This document shows, piece by piece, positions 54,065 through 63,379 of a stretch of DNA of 64,000 nt; position 1 is the stretch's first letter, and each line of letters opens with the position of its first letter. The position numbers and the translations under genes were made by a program. Origin of the DNA: Ruegeria sp. PrR005 (lineage in GTDB: Bacteria; Pseudomonadota; Alphaproteobacteria; Rhodobacterales; Rhodobacteraceae); contig NZ_JAAGOX010000032.1 of NCBI RefSeq assembly GCF_010500245.1, forward strand, positions 1-64,000, in the 5' to 3' direction. The notes below the pieces were generated by a model. That model was not told the DNA's origin, made no database searches, and saw only the letters and a list, made by a program, of their open reading frames with translations.

Positions 54065-55222
54065 CTACTCCGACATCAGATCCAGAATGACCGCGTTCAG
54101 CACAGCGCGCCCTTGGGCCGTTGCCTTTAGCCGTGGCCCGTCGATGTCGATCATGCCCAGTTCAGCCAGATGGGCAAGGCGGTTCCGGTTCAGGGGCTGA
54201 GGGGAAAGCGCCTCGTACCTGTCGATATCTAGACCTTCGGCTATTCGGAGCCCCATCATCAGGTATTCATTGGCTTGATCTTGTAGAGATAGAGCCACGC
54301 GGCTCAACTCACCGGACCCTGCCGCCACGGACGAAAGCCAAGCGCCGGGGTTCAGCGGGCTTTCGGTGGCGTAGCGCTGACCACCTATGGTGAGGCGGCC
54401 ATGGGCACCGGGGCCGATGCCGACATAGTCGCCATAACGCCAATAAATCAGGTTGTGGCGGGACTCGGCACCGGGTCGGGCGTGGTTCGAGACCTCATAG
54501 GCGGGCAGGCCATGGGCAGCGCAGACCTCTTGCGTGATTAGATACATGTCGGCGGCGTCGTCATCGGCGGGCAGACCGCGCAGTTTGCCCCGTGCGTAGC
54601 GGTCACCAAAGGCGGTGCCGTCCTCGATCGTCAATTGGTAGAGCGACAGGTGATCGACGGCCATGGCCAACGCTTCGTTCAACTCGGCGCGCCAGGCGTC
54701 GGGCGTCTGGTCCTGACGGGCATAGATCAGGTCGAAACTGACCCGGTCGAAACAGCGCCGCGCAATGTCGAACGCGGCGCGCGCCTCGGCCACGCTGTGA
54801 ATGCGGCCCAGGCGGCGCAGGTCCTGGTCGTTCAGCGCCTGCACCCCCATCGAGATTCGGTTGACCCCGCCATCGTGATAGGCGGCAAAACGCCCGGCCT
54901 CGACCGAACCGGGATTGGCCTCGAGCGTGATTTCCATGTCGTTGGAGGTGGGCCAGAGCCGGCGGGCGGTTTCAATTACCGCCGCGACCGTTTCCGGCAT
55001 CATCAGGGACGGGGTACCGCCGCCAAAAAAGATGGTGTTCAGTACCCGGCCCGGCAGCTCGGAGGCGGAGCGTTCAAGCTCTGCGACATAGGCTCTAACC
55101 CAGGCTTTTTGGTCTATTTCACGGGCGACATGGCTGTTGAAGTCGCAATACGGGCACTTGGCCTGGCAAAAGGGCCAATGCACGTAGAGGCCAAAGCCTC
55201 CATGCTGCCAGTCATCCGCCAA
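54065..55222 (-). CDS. hemW: Radical SAM haem chaperone HemW
   Basis: HemW carries haem to target proteins and was formerly mistaken for coproporphyrinogen III oxidase. The 385-residue protein has the iron-sulphur motif CQAKCPYCDFNSH (about residues 19-31, a CxxxCxxC), GGGTPSLM, the EANPGSVE segment and the C-terminal HemN-type domain. The start is TTG at 55222 with AAAGGG upstream, overlapping rdgB by 11 bp; there is no in-frame ATG before the conserved part. Confidence 0.93.
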   Translation of the reverse strand: MADDWQHGGFGLYVHWPFCQAKCPYCDFNSHVAREIDQKAWVRAYVAELERSASELPGRVLNTIFFGGGTPSLMMPETVAAVIETARRLWPTSNDMEITLEANPGSVEAGRFAAYHDGGVNRISMGVQALNDQDLRRLGRIHSVAEARAAFDIARRCFDRVSFDLIYARQDQTPDAWRAELNEALAMAVDHLSLYQLTIEDGTAFGDRYARGKLRGLPADDDAADMYLITQEVCAAHGLPAYEVSNHARPGAESRHNLIYWRYGDYVGIGPGAHGRLTIGGQRYATESPLNPGAWLSSVAAGSGELSRVALSLQDQANEYLMMGLRIAEGLDIDRYEALSPQPLNRNRLAHLAELGMIDIDGPRLKATAQGRAVLNAVILDLMSE

Positions 55223-55826
55223 AACAGCCCTTTACAAATTTCTCGACCGCGCGGGCGCGGTGGCTGATCTTGTTCTTTTCCCAGCGGTCCATCTCGGCAA
55301 AGGTCACATCATAGCCCTCGGGTACGAACATCGGGTCATAGCCGAACCCTGCCGCGCCACGAGTGGGCCAGACCAGGTGACCGGGGGCCACACCCTCGAA
55401 CACCTCGTCATGGCCGTCGGGCCAGGCCAGCACCAGCGTGCAGCGGAATTGTGCGAGGCGGGGGTGCGGGGCGCTCTTGGCCTCCAGCGCGTCATGGGCG
55501 CGGGTCATCGCCATCATGAAATCACGCCCATTGTCGGTTTCGGCCCAGTCCGCGGTGTAGACCCCCGGCGCTCCATCCAGCGCGTCGATGGTGATGCCGC
55601 TGTCATCGGACAGGGCGGGCAGGCCTGTGGTCCGGGCGGCGGCATGCGCCTTGATTCGGGCATTGCCGACAAAGGTGTCTTCGGTCTCTTCCGGTTCGGG
55701 CAGGTTCATTTCGGCGGCGCCAACGACCTTGACACCAAAGGGCCGGAGGAGATGTGCCATCTCTTCCAGCTTGCCCTTGTTGTGGGTCGCGATCAGCAGC
55801 GTGTCGCCTGTGAACCTGCGGGTCAT
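55212..55826 (-). CDS. rdgB: dITP/XTP pyrophosphatase RdgB
   Basis: RdgB removes non-canonical purine nucleotides (dITP, ITP, XTP) from the pool. The 204-residue protein has the [14 protein letters not shown] motif (about residues 10-23), [11 protein letters not shown] (about 69), the [11 protein letters not shown] segment, and FGYDPMF near residue 161. It overlaps rph by 4 bp and hemW by 11 bp. Confidence 0.95.
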   Translation of the reverse strand: MTRRFTGDTLLIATHNKGKLEEMAHLLRPFGVKVVGAAEMNLPEPEETEDTFVGNARIKAHAAARTTGLPALSDDSGITIDALDGAPGVYTADWAETDNGRDFMMAMTRAHDALEAKSAPHPRLAQFRCTLVLAWPDGHDEVFEGVAPGHLVWPTRGAAGFGYDPMFVPEGYDVTFAEMDRWEKNKISHRARAVEKFVKGCFGG

Positions 55827-56536
55827 GCGGTGGCGGCCTTTTGCGCGGCGACCAGTTCACCCACGCCCTTTTCGGCCAGGCCCAGCAGCTGATCCAGCTG
55901 CGCGCGGTTAAAGACAGAGCCTTCGGCACTCATCTGTACCTCGATCAGCTTGCCGGACCCGGTCATGATGAAATTGCCGTCAACGCCTGCCTCGCTGTCC
56001 TCGGGGTAATCGAGGTCCAGCACCGGCTGCCCGGCATAGATGCCGCAGGACACGGCGGCGACCGGATCGACCAGCGGGTCGGAAATCACGTCACCTGCCT
56101 TCATCAGCTTGTTCACCGCCAGGCGCAGCGCGACCCAGCCACCGGTGATCGACGCGCAGCGGGTGCCGCCATCGGCCTGGATCACATCACAGTCGACGGT
56201 GATCTGGCGTTCTCCCAGCGCCACCCGGTCGACGCCGGCGCGCAGGGCGCGGCCGATCAGGCGCTGGATTTCAACGGTACGGCCGCCTTGCTTGCCGCTT
56301 GCCGCCTCGCGCCGCATCCGGGTGTTGGTGGCGCGGGGCAGCATGCCGTATTCGGCGGTGACCCAACCCAGGCCCGAACCTTTGATGAACGGCGGCACGC
56401 GGTCCTCGATGGTGGCGGTGCACAGCACATGCGTGTCGCCCATCTTGATCAGGCAGGAGCCCTCGGCATGTTTGGTGAAGCCGGTTTCGATTGAAACCGG
56501 GCGCATTTCGCTTAGATCTCGTCCAGAGGGTCGCAT
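55823..56536 (-). CDS. rph: Ribonuclease PH
   Basis: RNase PH is a phosphorolytic 3' exonuclease that trims tRNA ends. The 237-residue protein has the [20 protein letters not shown] start, [13 protein letters not shown] (about 66-78, phosphate-binding arginines), [17 protein letters not shown] and [18 protein letters not shown]. It leads the rph-rdgB-hemW unit and diverges from hrcA. Confidence 0.96.
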   Translation of the reverse strand: MRPSGRDLSEMRPVSIETGFTKHAEGSCLIKMGDTHVLCTATIEDRVPPFIKGSGLGWVTAEYGMLPRATNTRMRREAASGKQGGRTVEIQRLIGRALRAGVDRVALGERQITVDCDVIQADGGTRCASITGGWVALRLAVNKLMKAGDVISDPLVDPVAAVSCGIYAGQPVLDLDYPEDSEAGVDGNFIMTGSGKLIEVQMSAEGSVFNRAQLDQLLGLAEKGVGELVAAQKAATA

Positions 56537-56597
56537 GGGTCATCCTTTGTCTGTTGCGCAGGGGATACCGCCCGCAGGGGCGGCGATGCAAGCCCGA

Positions 56598-56625
56598 TTG
56601 ACCTTTTCCGGACAGCGGATTTAAT
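56598..56625 (+). promoter_or_regulatory. Candidate promoter of hrcA-grpE
   Basis: TTGACC (56598-56603) and TTTAAT (56620-56625) are separated by 16 bp, 24 bp before the hrcA start. I saw no CIRCE inverted repeat (the HrcA operator) next to it. Confidence 0.5.
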
Positions 56626-56648
56626 GACCGGACAGTCAGGGAAGACAG

Positions 56649-57713
56649 ATGAGTGACGCACGCAAAATCCTGGACGATCTGAACGATCGCTCGCGCGAGG
56701 TGTTTCGTCTGATCGTCGAAAGCTATCTCGACAGTGGCGAACCGGTCGGCAGCCGGACCTTGACCCGGACCTTGAGCGAAAAGGTCAGCGCCGCCACGGT
56801 GCGCAACGTGATGCAGGATCTTGAATATCTGGGCCTGCTGGACAGCCCCCATGTCAGCGCGGGCCGCATCCCGACGCAAATGGGGCTGCGGATGTTTGTC
56901 GACGGGTTGTTGGAGATCGGCGATCTGGACATGGGCGACCGGCAAAAGCTGGATGCCACCCTGGGCGGAAACACCGGCGATGTCGGCGGCGCGCTGGACA
57001 AGATTGGTGCGGCGCTGAGCCGGGTCAGCCAGGGCGCCTCGCTGGTGCTGACGCCCAAGCACGAGACCGAGATCAAGCATATCGAGTTCGTCTCTCTGGG
57101 CCATGACCGGGCGCTGGTGGTGCTGGTCTTTGCCGATGGACATGTGGAAAACCGTCTGTTCACCCCGCCGCCGGGGCAGACGCCCAGTTCGATGCGCGAG
57201 GCGGCGAATTTTCTGAACGCGCTGATTGAGGGCAAAACGCTGAGCGACGTGCGGCGGATGATGCAGACCGAGATCCGCGCCCGCCAGCAGGAGGTCGACG
57301 GGCTGGCCCGCGAGATGGTGGAAAGCGGCCTTGCCGTATGGGAAGGGCAGGGGGCCGATACAGCGCGGCTGATCGTCCGGGGCCGGGCGAATCTGTTGGG
57401 CGGCGCTGGTCAGGAAGAGGAGCTGGAGCGTATCCGGACGCTGTTTGACGACCTGGAACGCAAGCGCGACATCGCGGAATTTCTGGAATTGACCGAACAA
57501 GGCGAGGGTGTGCGCATTTTTATCGGGTCCGAGAACAAACTTTTCTCACTTTCGGGTTCCTCTTTGGTGGTGTCTCCTTATATGAACGCTGACCGAAAGA
57601 TCATCGGAGCGGTCGGGGTCATCGGACCCACCCGCCTGAACTATGGACGGATCGTGCCGATTGTGGATTACACGGCACAACTGGTCGGGCGGCTGATTTC
57701 CGACCGGAGCTAG
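56649..57713 (+). CDS. hrcA: Heat-shock repressor HrcA
   Basis: HrcA represses chaperone operons by binding CIRCE elements and depends on GroE for activity. The 354-residue protein has the N-terminal winged helix (RSREVFRLIVESYLDSGEPVGSRTL, about residues 13-37, and SAATVRNVMQDLEYLGLLDSPHVSAGRIPT, about 47-76), a dimer domain, and the C-terminal LVVSPY and GAVGVIGPTRLNYGRIVP segment. It is 10 bp before grpE. Confidence 0.95.
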   Translation: MSDARKILDDLNDRSREVFRLIVESYLDSGEPVGSRTLTRTLSEKVSAATVRNVMQDLEYLGLLDSPHVSAGRIPTQMGLRMFVDGLLEIGDLDMGDRQKLDATLGGNTGDVGGALDKIGAALSRVSQGASLVLTPKHETEIKHIEFVSLGHDRALVVLVFADGHVENRLFTPPPGQTPSSMREAANFLNALIEGKTLSDVRRMMQTEIRARQQEVDGLAREMVESGLAVWEGQGADTARLIVRGRANLLGGAGQEEELERIRTLFDDLERKRDIAEFLELTEQGEGVRIFIGSENKLFSLSGSSLVVSPYMNADRKIIGAVGVIGPTRLNYGRIVPIVDYTAQLVGRLISDRS

Positions 57714-57723
57714 AGGTAGAAGA

Positions 57724-58287
57724 ATGGCAGAGTCGAAGAACGAAGAGTTTCTGGACGATATCGCAACCGCCGAAGCCGAGGAATATGCCGAGGACATGGC
57801 AGAGATCACCGGCGAGGCCGCCGAGGTCGATGCGCTGCGGGCCGAGCGGGACGAATACAAGGACAAGTTCATGCGGGCGCTGGCGGATGCCGAAAACGTC
57901 CGCAAGCGCGGTGAGCGCGCGCGGCGCGAGGCCGAGCAATACGGCGGCTCGAAACTCGCGCGCGACATGCTGCCGGTTTACGACAACATGAAACGCGCGC
58001 TGGAGGCGATGACCGATGAACAGCGGGCGGTTTCGGGCGCGCTGATCGAGGGGATCGAACTGACGATGCGGGCGCTGCTGGATGTGTTTGGCAAGCATGG
58101 TATCCAGGTCCTGTCGCCGCAGGTGGGCGACCGATTCGATCCGCAGATGCACGAGGCGATGTTCGAGGCACCGGTGCCGGGCACCCGGGCGGGCGATATC
58201 ATCCAGGTTTCGGCCGAAGGCTTCATGCTGCACGACCGACTGCTGCGCCCGGCGCAGGTTGGCGTATCGTCGATGCCTGCCGGCTGA
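57724..58287 (+). CDS. grpE: Nucleotide exchange factor GrpE
   Basis: GrpE releases ADP from DnaK. The 187-residue protein has a long N-terminal coiled coil (about residues 35-90, with RADAENVRKR type heptads in LADAENVRKRGERARREAE), and the C-terminal beta domain with DRFDPQMHEAMFEAP and GFMLHDRLLRPAQVGVS. It is probably co-transcribed with hrcA. A palindromic element follows its stop. Confidence 0.95.
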   Translation: MAESKNEEFLDDIATAEAEEYAEDMAEITGEAAEVDALRAERDEYKDKFMRALADAENVRKRGERARREAEQYGGSKLARDMLPVYDNMKRALEAMTDEQRAVSGALIEGIELTMRALLDVFGKHGIQVLSPQVGDRFDPQMHEAMFEAPVPGTRAGDIIQVSAEGFMLHDRLLRPAQVGVSSMPAG

Positions 58288-58335
58288 TTTTGGCTTCGCC
58301 AAACCTCCGGCGGGAGTATTCTCAGCGAGATGAAG
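58288..58335. repeat. Extragenic palindromic (REP-like) element
   Basis: The gap between grpE and mutS is filled by a TTTGGC-TTC-GCCAAA hairpin (58289-58303) followed by CCTCCGGCGGGAG and a TATTCTCAGCGAGATGAAG tail. From memory, close versions of the CTCCGGCGGGAG...GAGATGAAG string are common behind genes in Rhodobacteraceae genomes, but only one copy is in this window. It may also act as terminator for the converging grpE and mutS. Confidence 0.6.
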
Positions 58336-58341
58336 GGGCGG

Positions 58342-60978
58342 TCAGGATCTGGCCGCCTCTTTCAGTTTATAGAGTACTTCCAGCGCCTGGCGGGGCGTCA
58401 GCTCGTCGGGGTGGATGTCCTTGAGCATCGCGTCGGCGGGTGAGGTCTTTGGCGCGGGCGGCGGCGGTGGCGGCGCGGCGGAGAACAGCGGCAGATCGTC
58501 GATCAGCGCCTTTTGCTTGCCGCCTTCGCGTTCGGATTTCTCCAGCTGGTCCAGCACCACCCGGGCGCGGGCCACGACCGAGGGCGGCAGGCCCGCCAGC
58601 TGCGCCACCTGCACGCCATAGGACCGGTCGGCCGCACCCTGGCGCACCTCGTGCAGAAAGATGACCTCGCCCTCCCACTCTTTTACGGCAACGGTCAGGT
58701 TCTCGACACCATCCAGCTTAGCGGCCAGTGCGGTCAACTCGTGGTAATGGGTGGCGAACAGAGCGCGGCAGCGATTAGTCGCGTGCAGATGTTCCAGCGT
58801 GGCCCAGGCGATGGAAAGCCCGTCATAGGTGGCGGTGCCGCGGCCGATTTCGTCCAGGATGACCAGTGCGTGGTCGTCGGCCTGGTTCAGGATGGCGGCG
58901 GTTTCCACCATCTCGACCATGAAGGTCGAGCGGCCGCGTGCCAGATCGTCCGAAGCGCCGACGCGGCTGAAAAGCTGGCTGACCACCCCGATATGGGCGC
59001 TGTCGGCAGGCACGTAGCTGCCCATCTGGGCAAGCAGGGCGATCAGCGCGTTCTGCCGCAGATAGGTTGATTTACCGGCCATGTTGGGGCCGGTCAGCAG
59101 GCGGATTGCGGCGCCCTTGTCGGCGCTGAGGTCGCAGTCATTGGCCACGAACGGCTCGCCGCCCTGTCGGCGCAAGGCGTGTTCCACCACCGGGTGGCGG
59201 CCGCCCTCGATGGCAAAGGCGCGTGAGGCGTCGACGCTGGGTCGGCACCAGTTCTCGGCCCGTGCCAGATCGGCCAGCGCGGTCGCAAGATCCAGCTCGG
59301 CCAGGCCGCGCGCGGCGAGGTTGAGGCGGGCGGCGGCCTCTAGTATTGCGCCGGACAGGCTGGAATAGAGCCGTTTTTCGATCTCGAGCGCGTGATTGCC
59401 AGCGTTCAGGATGCGGGTTTCCAGCTCGCTCAACTCGACCGTGGTAAAGCGCACCTGATTGGCGGTGGTCTGTCGGTGAATATAGGTCTCGCTCAGCGGC
59501 GGGTTCAGCATCTTGGCCGCGTGCGTGGCGGTGGTTTCGATGAAATAACCCAGCACGTTGTTGTGCTTGATCTTCAGCGAGGCGATGCCGGTATGTTCGG
59601 CATATTTCTGCTGCATCCCGGCGATGACGCCACGGCCCTTGTCGCGAAGCTCGCGCGCCTCGTCCAGTTCGCTGTCATGACCCGGCGCGATGAAGCCGCC
59701 ATCGCGGGCCAGAAGCGGCGGCTCCGCTACCAGCGCGGTGTCGAGCAGGCCAAGCAGGTCGTCGAACCCGTTCAGATCGGCGCAGGCATTGGCAATCAGC
59801 CCCGGCAGATCGAGCCCGTCGCAGAGGGCGGCAATCGCCTCGGCCTGGCCCAGCCCGTTGCGGATCGCGGCAAGGTCGCGCGGGCCGCCCCGGTCCAGTG
59901 CCAGGCGCGACAGGGCACGGTCCAGGTCAGGCGTCTTGCGCAGGGCGGCACGCAGGTCGGCGGCCAGGGTGGTGTGGTCGATACAGAAGTCGAGCGCCGA
60001 CAGCCGCGCGTGGATCACATCCAGATTGCGCGACGGGCTGGCAATGCGCTGTTCCAGCAAGCGCGCGCCGCCCGGCGTGACGGTGCGGTCGATCACCGAG
60101 AGCAGCGAGCCGCCGCGTTCGCCAGATAGTGAGCGCGTCAGTTCCAGATTGCGCCGTGTGGCGGCGTCGATCTGCATCACCCGGTCCTCGGCCTCTTGCA
60201 CCGGGGGTTGCAGCAGCGGAAGTTTGCCCTTTTGCGTCAGTTCCAGATAGTCGATCAGAGCGCCCATGGCCGACAGCTCGGCGCGGGCGAAGGTCCCGAA
60301 CCCCTCCAACGAGCCGACTTTGTAGAGCTCGCAAAGGCGCTTTTCAGCGGCCATGCTGTCGAAACTGGCCTTGCCCAGCGGGGTCAACGGGATGCGGTAA
60401 TCGTCGACCAGCGGGCGCAGCTGCTGGAACACCGGTTCATCGACAACCAGCAGCTCAGAGGGGGCCAGCCGCGCCAGTTCCGGGCTGAGGCGCGGGCGGG
60501 TTACCGGCATCACGTGGAAGTCGCCGGTCGAGATATCGGCCCAGGCCAGCGCCGCGCCGCTGCGCACTTCGGCATAGGCGACCAGGAAGTTGTGACGGCG
60601 CGCCTCCAGCAAGGCGTCCTCGGTCAGGGTGCCGGGGGTCACCAGCCGCACCACATCGCGCCGGACCACGGATTTCGATCCGCGCTTCTTGGCCTCGGCC
60701 GGGCTTTCCATCTGTTCGCAGACGGCGACGCGGAACCCCTTGCGGATCAGGGTCAGCAGATAGCCCTCGGCGGCGTGGACAGGCACGCCGCACATCGGGA
60801 TGTCCTCGCCCTCGTGCTTGCCGCGCTTGGTCAGCGCGATATCCAGCGCCTCGGCTGCGGCAATCGCGTCGTCAAAGAACATCTCGTAGAAATCGCCCAT
60901 CCGGTAGAACAGCAAGGCGTCGGCATGGGCCTCTTTGATTTCCAGGTATTGGGCCATCATGGGTGTGACGGTGGTCAA
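58342..60978 (-). CDS. mutS: DNA mismatch repair protein MutS
   Basis: MutS recognises base mismatches and starts methyl-directed-type repair. The 878-residue protein has the mismatch-binding FYEMF motif (about residues 31-35, Phe-x-Glu), connector, lever and clamp domains, Walker A LLTGPNMAGKSTYLRQ (about 622), DDLARGRSTFMVEM, Walker B LVILDEIGRGTATYDG, and a C-terminal tail with a poly-proline stretch. The start is TTG at 60978 with GGAG upstream; two ATG codons six and seven codons later (60960, 60957) are alternatives. Confidence 0.96.
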   Translation of the reverse strand: MTTVTPMMAQYLEIKEAHADALLFYRMGDFYEMFFDDAIAAAEALDIALTKRGKHEGEDIPMCGVPVHAAEGYLLTLIRKGFRVAVCEQMESPAEAKKRGSKSVVRRDVVRLVTPGTLTEDALLEARRHNFLVAYAEVRSGAALAWADISTGDFHVMPVTRPRLSPELARLAPSELLVVDEPVFQQLRPLVDDYRIPLTPLGKASFDSMAAEKRLCELYKVGSLEGFGTFARAELSAMGALIDYLELTQKGKLPLLQPPVQEAEDRVMQIDAATRRNLELTRSLSGERGGSLLSVIDRTVTPGGARLLEQRIASPSRNLDVIHARLSALDFCIDHTTLAADLRAALRKTPDLDRALSRLALDRGGPRDLAAIRNGLGQAEAIAALCDGLDLPGLIANACADLNGFDDLLGLLDTALVAEPPLLARDGGFIAPGHDSELDEARELRDKGRGVIAGMQQKYAEHTGIASLKIKHNNVLGYFIETTATHAAKMLNPPLSETYIHRQTTANQVRFTTVELSELETRILNAGNHALEIEKRLYSSLSGAILEAAARLNLAARGLAELDLATALADLARAENWCRPSVDASRAFAIEGGRHPVVEHALRRQGGEPFVANDCDLSADKGAAIRLLTGPNMAGKSTYLRQNALIALLAQMGSYVPADSAHIGVVSQLFSRVGASDDLARGRSTFMVEMVETAAILNQADDHALVILDEIGRGTATYDGLSIAWATLEHLHATNRCRALFATHYHELTALAAKLDGVENLTVAVKEWEGEVIFLHEVRQGAADRSYGVQVAQLAGLPPSVVARARVVLDQLEKSEREGGKQKALIDDLPLFSAAPPPPPPAPKTSPADAMLKDIHPDELTPRQALEVLYKLKEAARS

Positions 60979-61055
60979 GGCATTGTTCTCCGGCGGCTGG
61001 TGCGCGCGACCTTACAAATCCGGCCCCTGCGGCGAAAGGCGAAAACGCATTGTCG

Positions 61056-61084
61056 TTGAGGCGCGCGATTGCCTGCGCTATGAC
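61056..61084 (+). promoter_or_regulatory. Candidate promoter of maeB
   Basis: TTGAGG (61056-61061) and TATGAC (61079-61084) are 17 bp apart in the divergent mutS-maeB gap, 37 bp before the maeB start. Confidence 0.45.
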
Positions 61085-61120
61085 GCTGAAAGCCCGCATA
61101 GCAGAGAAACGACCCATCCC

Positions 61121-63376
61121 ATGCCCAAAGCGAAGATCACAAACGAAGAGGCGCTGGCCTTTCACCTGGAACCGACCCCCGGCAAGTGGGAGGTCCAGGC
61201 CACCGTCCCCATGACCACGCAGCGCGATCTGTCGCTGGCCTATTCCCCCGGCGTGGCGGTCCCCTGCGAGGCGATCGCGGCCGATCCCGGGCTGGCCTAT
61301 GACTATACCAACAAGGGCAACCTGGTTGCGGTGATCTCGAACGGGACGGCGGTTCTGGGCCTGGGCAACCTGGGCGCGCTGGGCGGCAAGCCGGTGATGG
61401 AGGGCAAGGCGGTGCTGTTCAAGCGCTTTGCCGACGTGAACTCGATCGACATCGAACTGGATACCGAGGATCCGGACGAGTTCTGCCGCGCGGTCAAGCT
61501 GATGGGGCCGACATTCGGCGGCATCAACCTCGAAGACATCAAGGCGCCCGAATGTTTCATCATCGAGCAGCGCCTGAAGGAAGAGATGGACATTCCCGTC
61601 TTTCACGACGACCAGCACGGCACGGCGGTGATCTGCGCGGCGGGGCTGATCAACGCGCTGCACATCTCGGGCAAAAAGATCGAAGATGTAAAGATCGTGC
61701 TGAACGGGGCAGGGGCGGCGGGCATCGCCTGTATCGAACTCTTGAAAACCATGGGTGCGCGGCACGAGAACTGCATCGTCTGCGACACCAAGGGCGTGAT
61801 CTATCAGGGCCGTACCGAGGGCATGAACCAGTGGAAATCGGCCCATGCCATCAAGACCGAGCTGCGCAGCCTTGAAGAGGCGATGAAGGGGGCCGACGTG
61901 TTCCTGGGTGTCAGCGTCAAGGGCGCGGTGACGCAAGAGATGGTGCAGAGCATGGCCGACAACCCGGTCATCTTTGCCATGGCCAACCCTGACCCCGAAA
62001 TCACGCCCGAGGAGGCGCACGAGGTGCGCCGCGACGCCATCGTCGCCACCGGGCGCAGCGACTATCCCAACCAGGTCAACAACGTGTTGGGCTTTCCCTA
62101 TCTCTTCCGCGGCGCGCTGGATATTCATGCCCGCGCGATCAATGACGAGATGAAGATCGCCTGCGCCCATGCGCTGGCGGCGCTGGCGCGCGAGGATGTG
62201 CCGGACGAGGTTGCAATGGCCTATGGCAAGAGCCTGACCTTTGGCCGCGACTACATCATCCCGACCCCGTTCGACCCGCGTCTGATCCACCGCATTCCGC
62301 CCGCCGTGGCGCGTGCGGGTATGGATACCGGCGCGGCGCGGCGGCCGATCATCGACATGGATGCCTATGAGCTGGGCCTGAAATCGCGGATGGATCCGAC
62401 CGCCAGCATCCTGCGCGGCATCAACGCCCGTGCCCGCAAGGCGCAAAGCCGGATGATCTTTGCCGAGGGCGACGACCCCCGGGTGCTGCGCGCGGCGGTG
62501 ATGTATCAGCGCTCGGGCTATGGCAAGGCGCTGGTGGTGGGCCGACATGACGACGTGAAGACCAAGCTTGAAGCCGCGGGCCTGGAGGATGCGGTGCGCG
62601 AGTTGGAGGTGGTGAACGCCGCCAACACCACGCATCTGGAGACCTACAAGGAGTTCCTGTACGCGCGCCTGCAACGCAAGGGGTTTGACCAGAAGGATGT
62701 GCATCGCCTCGCCGCGCGCGACCGGCACGTGTTCTCGGCCCTGATGCTGGCACATGGGCATGGCGACGGGCTGGTGACCGGGGCGACCCGCAAGTCGGCG
62801 CATGTGCTGCACCAGATCAGCCATGTGTTTGACGCCGACGCCGCGCATGGGGCGGCAGGGATCACCGCGCTGTTGCACAAAGGCAAGATCGTGCTGATCG
62901 GCGACACGCTGGTGCATGAATGGCCCGACGAGCACGATCTGGCGACCATCGCCGAACGCGCCGCCGACGTGGCCCGCCATATGGGGCTGGAGCCGCGCGT
63001 GGCCTTTGTCAGTTTCTCGACCTTCGGCTATCCGATCTCGGAGCGGACAGAAAAACTGACAAAAGCGCCCAAGGTGTTGGAGGCGCGCGGCGTGAATTTC
63101 GAGTTCGAAGGCGAAATGACCGTCGATGTGGCGCTGAACCCGCGCTCGAAAGAGGCCTATCCCTTCTCGCGCCTCACTGGTCCGGCGAATATCCTGATCG
63201 TGCCGGCGCGGCACTCGGCCTCGATTTCGACCAAGCTGATGCAGGAGATGGCGGGCGCCACAGTGATTGGCCCGATCCTGACCGGTGTCGACAAGCCGAT
63301 CCAGATCTGTTCGACCGTCTCCACCGCCAATGACATTCTGAACATGGCGGTGCTGGCCTCGGCCGAGATCGGCTAG
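61121..63376 (+). CDS. maeB: Malic enzyme MaeB with phosphotransacetylase domain
   Basis: MaeB decarboxylates malate to pyruvate with NADP. The 751-residue protein has the malic enzyme half (residues 1-430): LAYSPGVAVPCEAIA, the NLEDIKAPECFIIE metal site, FHDDQHGTA, and the nucleotide loop LNGAGAAGIA. The second half (about 430-751) is a phosphate acetyl/butyryltransferase-type domain (SRMIFAEGDDPRVLRA, then the PANILIVPARHSASISTKLMQE segment) that in homologues is regulatory rather than catalytic. ATG at 61121 is used; the frame opens earlier at 60935. Confidence 0.95.
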   Translation: MPKAKITNEEALAFHLEPTPGKWEVQATVPMTTQRDLSLAYSPGVAVPCEAIAADPGLAYDYTNKGNLVAVISNGTAVLGLGNLGALGGKPVMEGKAVLFKRFADVNSIDIELDTEDPDEFCRAVKLMGPTFGGINLEDIKAPECFIIEQRLKEEMDIPVFHDDQHGTAVICAAGLINALHISGKKIEDVKIVLNGAGAAGIACIELLKTMGARHENCIVCDTKGVIYQGRTEGMNQWKSAHAIKTELRSLEEAMKGADVFLGVSVKGAVTQEMVQSMADNPVIFAMANPDPEITPEEAHEVRRDAIVATGRSDYPNQVNNVLGFPYLFRGALDIHARAINDEMKIACAHALAALAREDVPDEVAMAYGKSLTFGRDYIIPTPFDPRLIHRIPPAVARAGMDTGAARRPIIDMDAYELGLKSRMDPTASILRGINARARKAQSRMIFAEGDDPRVLRAAVMYQRSGYGKALVVGRHDDVKTKLEAAGLEDAVRELEVVNAANTTHLETYKEFLYARLQRKGFDQKDVHRLAARDRHVFSALMLAHGHGDGLVTGATRKSAHVLHQISHVFDADAAHGAAGITALLHKGKIVLIGDTLVHEWPDEHDLATIAERAADVARHMGLEPRVAFVSFSTFGYPISERTEKLTKAPKVLEARGVNFEFEGEMTVDVALNPRSKEAYPFSRLTGPANILIVPARHSASISTKLMQEMAGATVIGPILTGVDKPIQICSTVSTANDILNMAVLASAEIG

Positions 63377-63379
63377 GCC

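Noticed and set aside
56537-56648. CIRCE operator at hrcA
   Set aside because: I looked for the TTAGCACTC...GAGTGCTAA inverted repeat in the rph-hrcA gap and did not find it.
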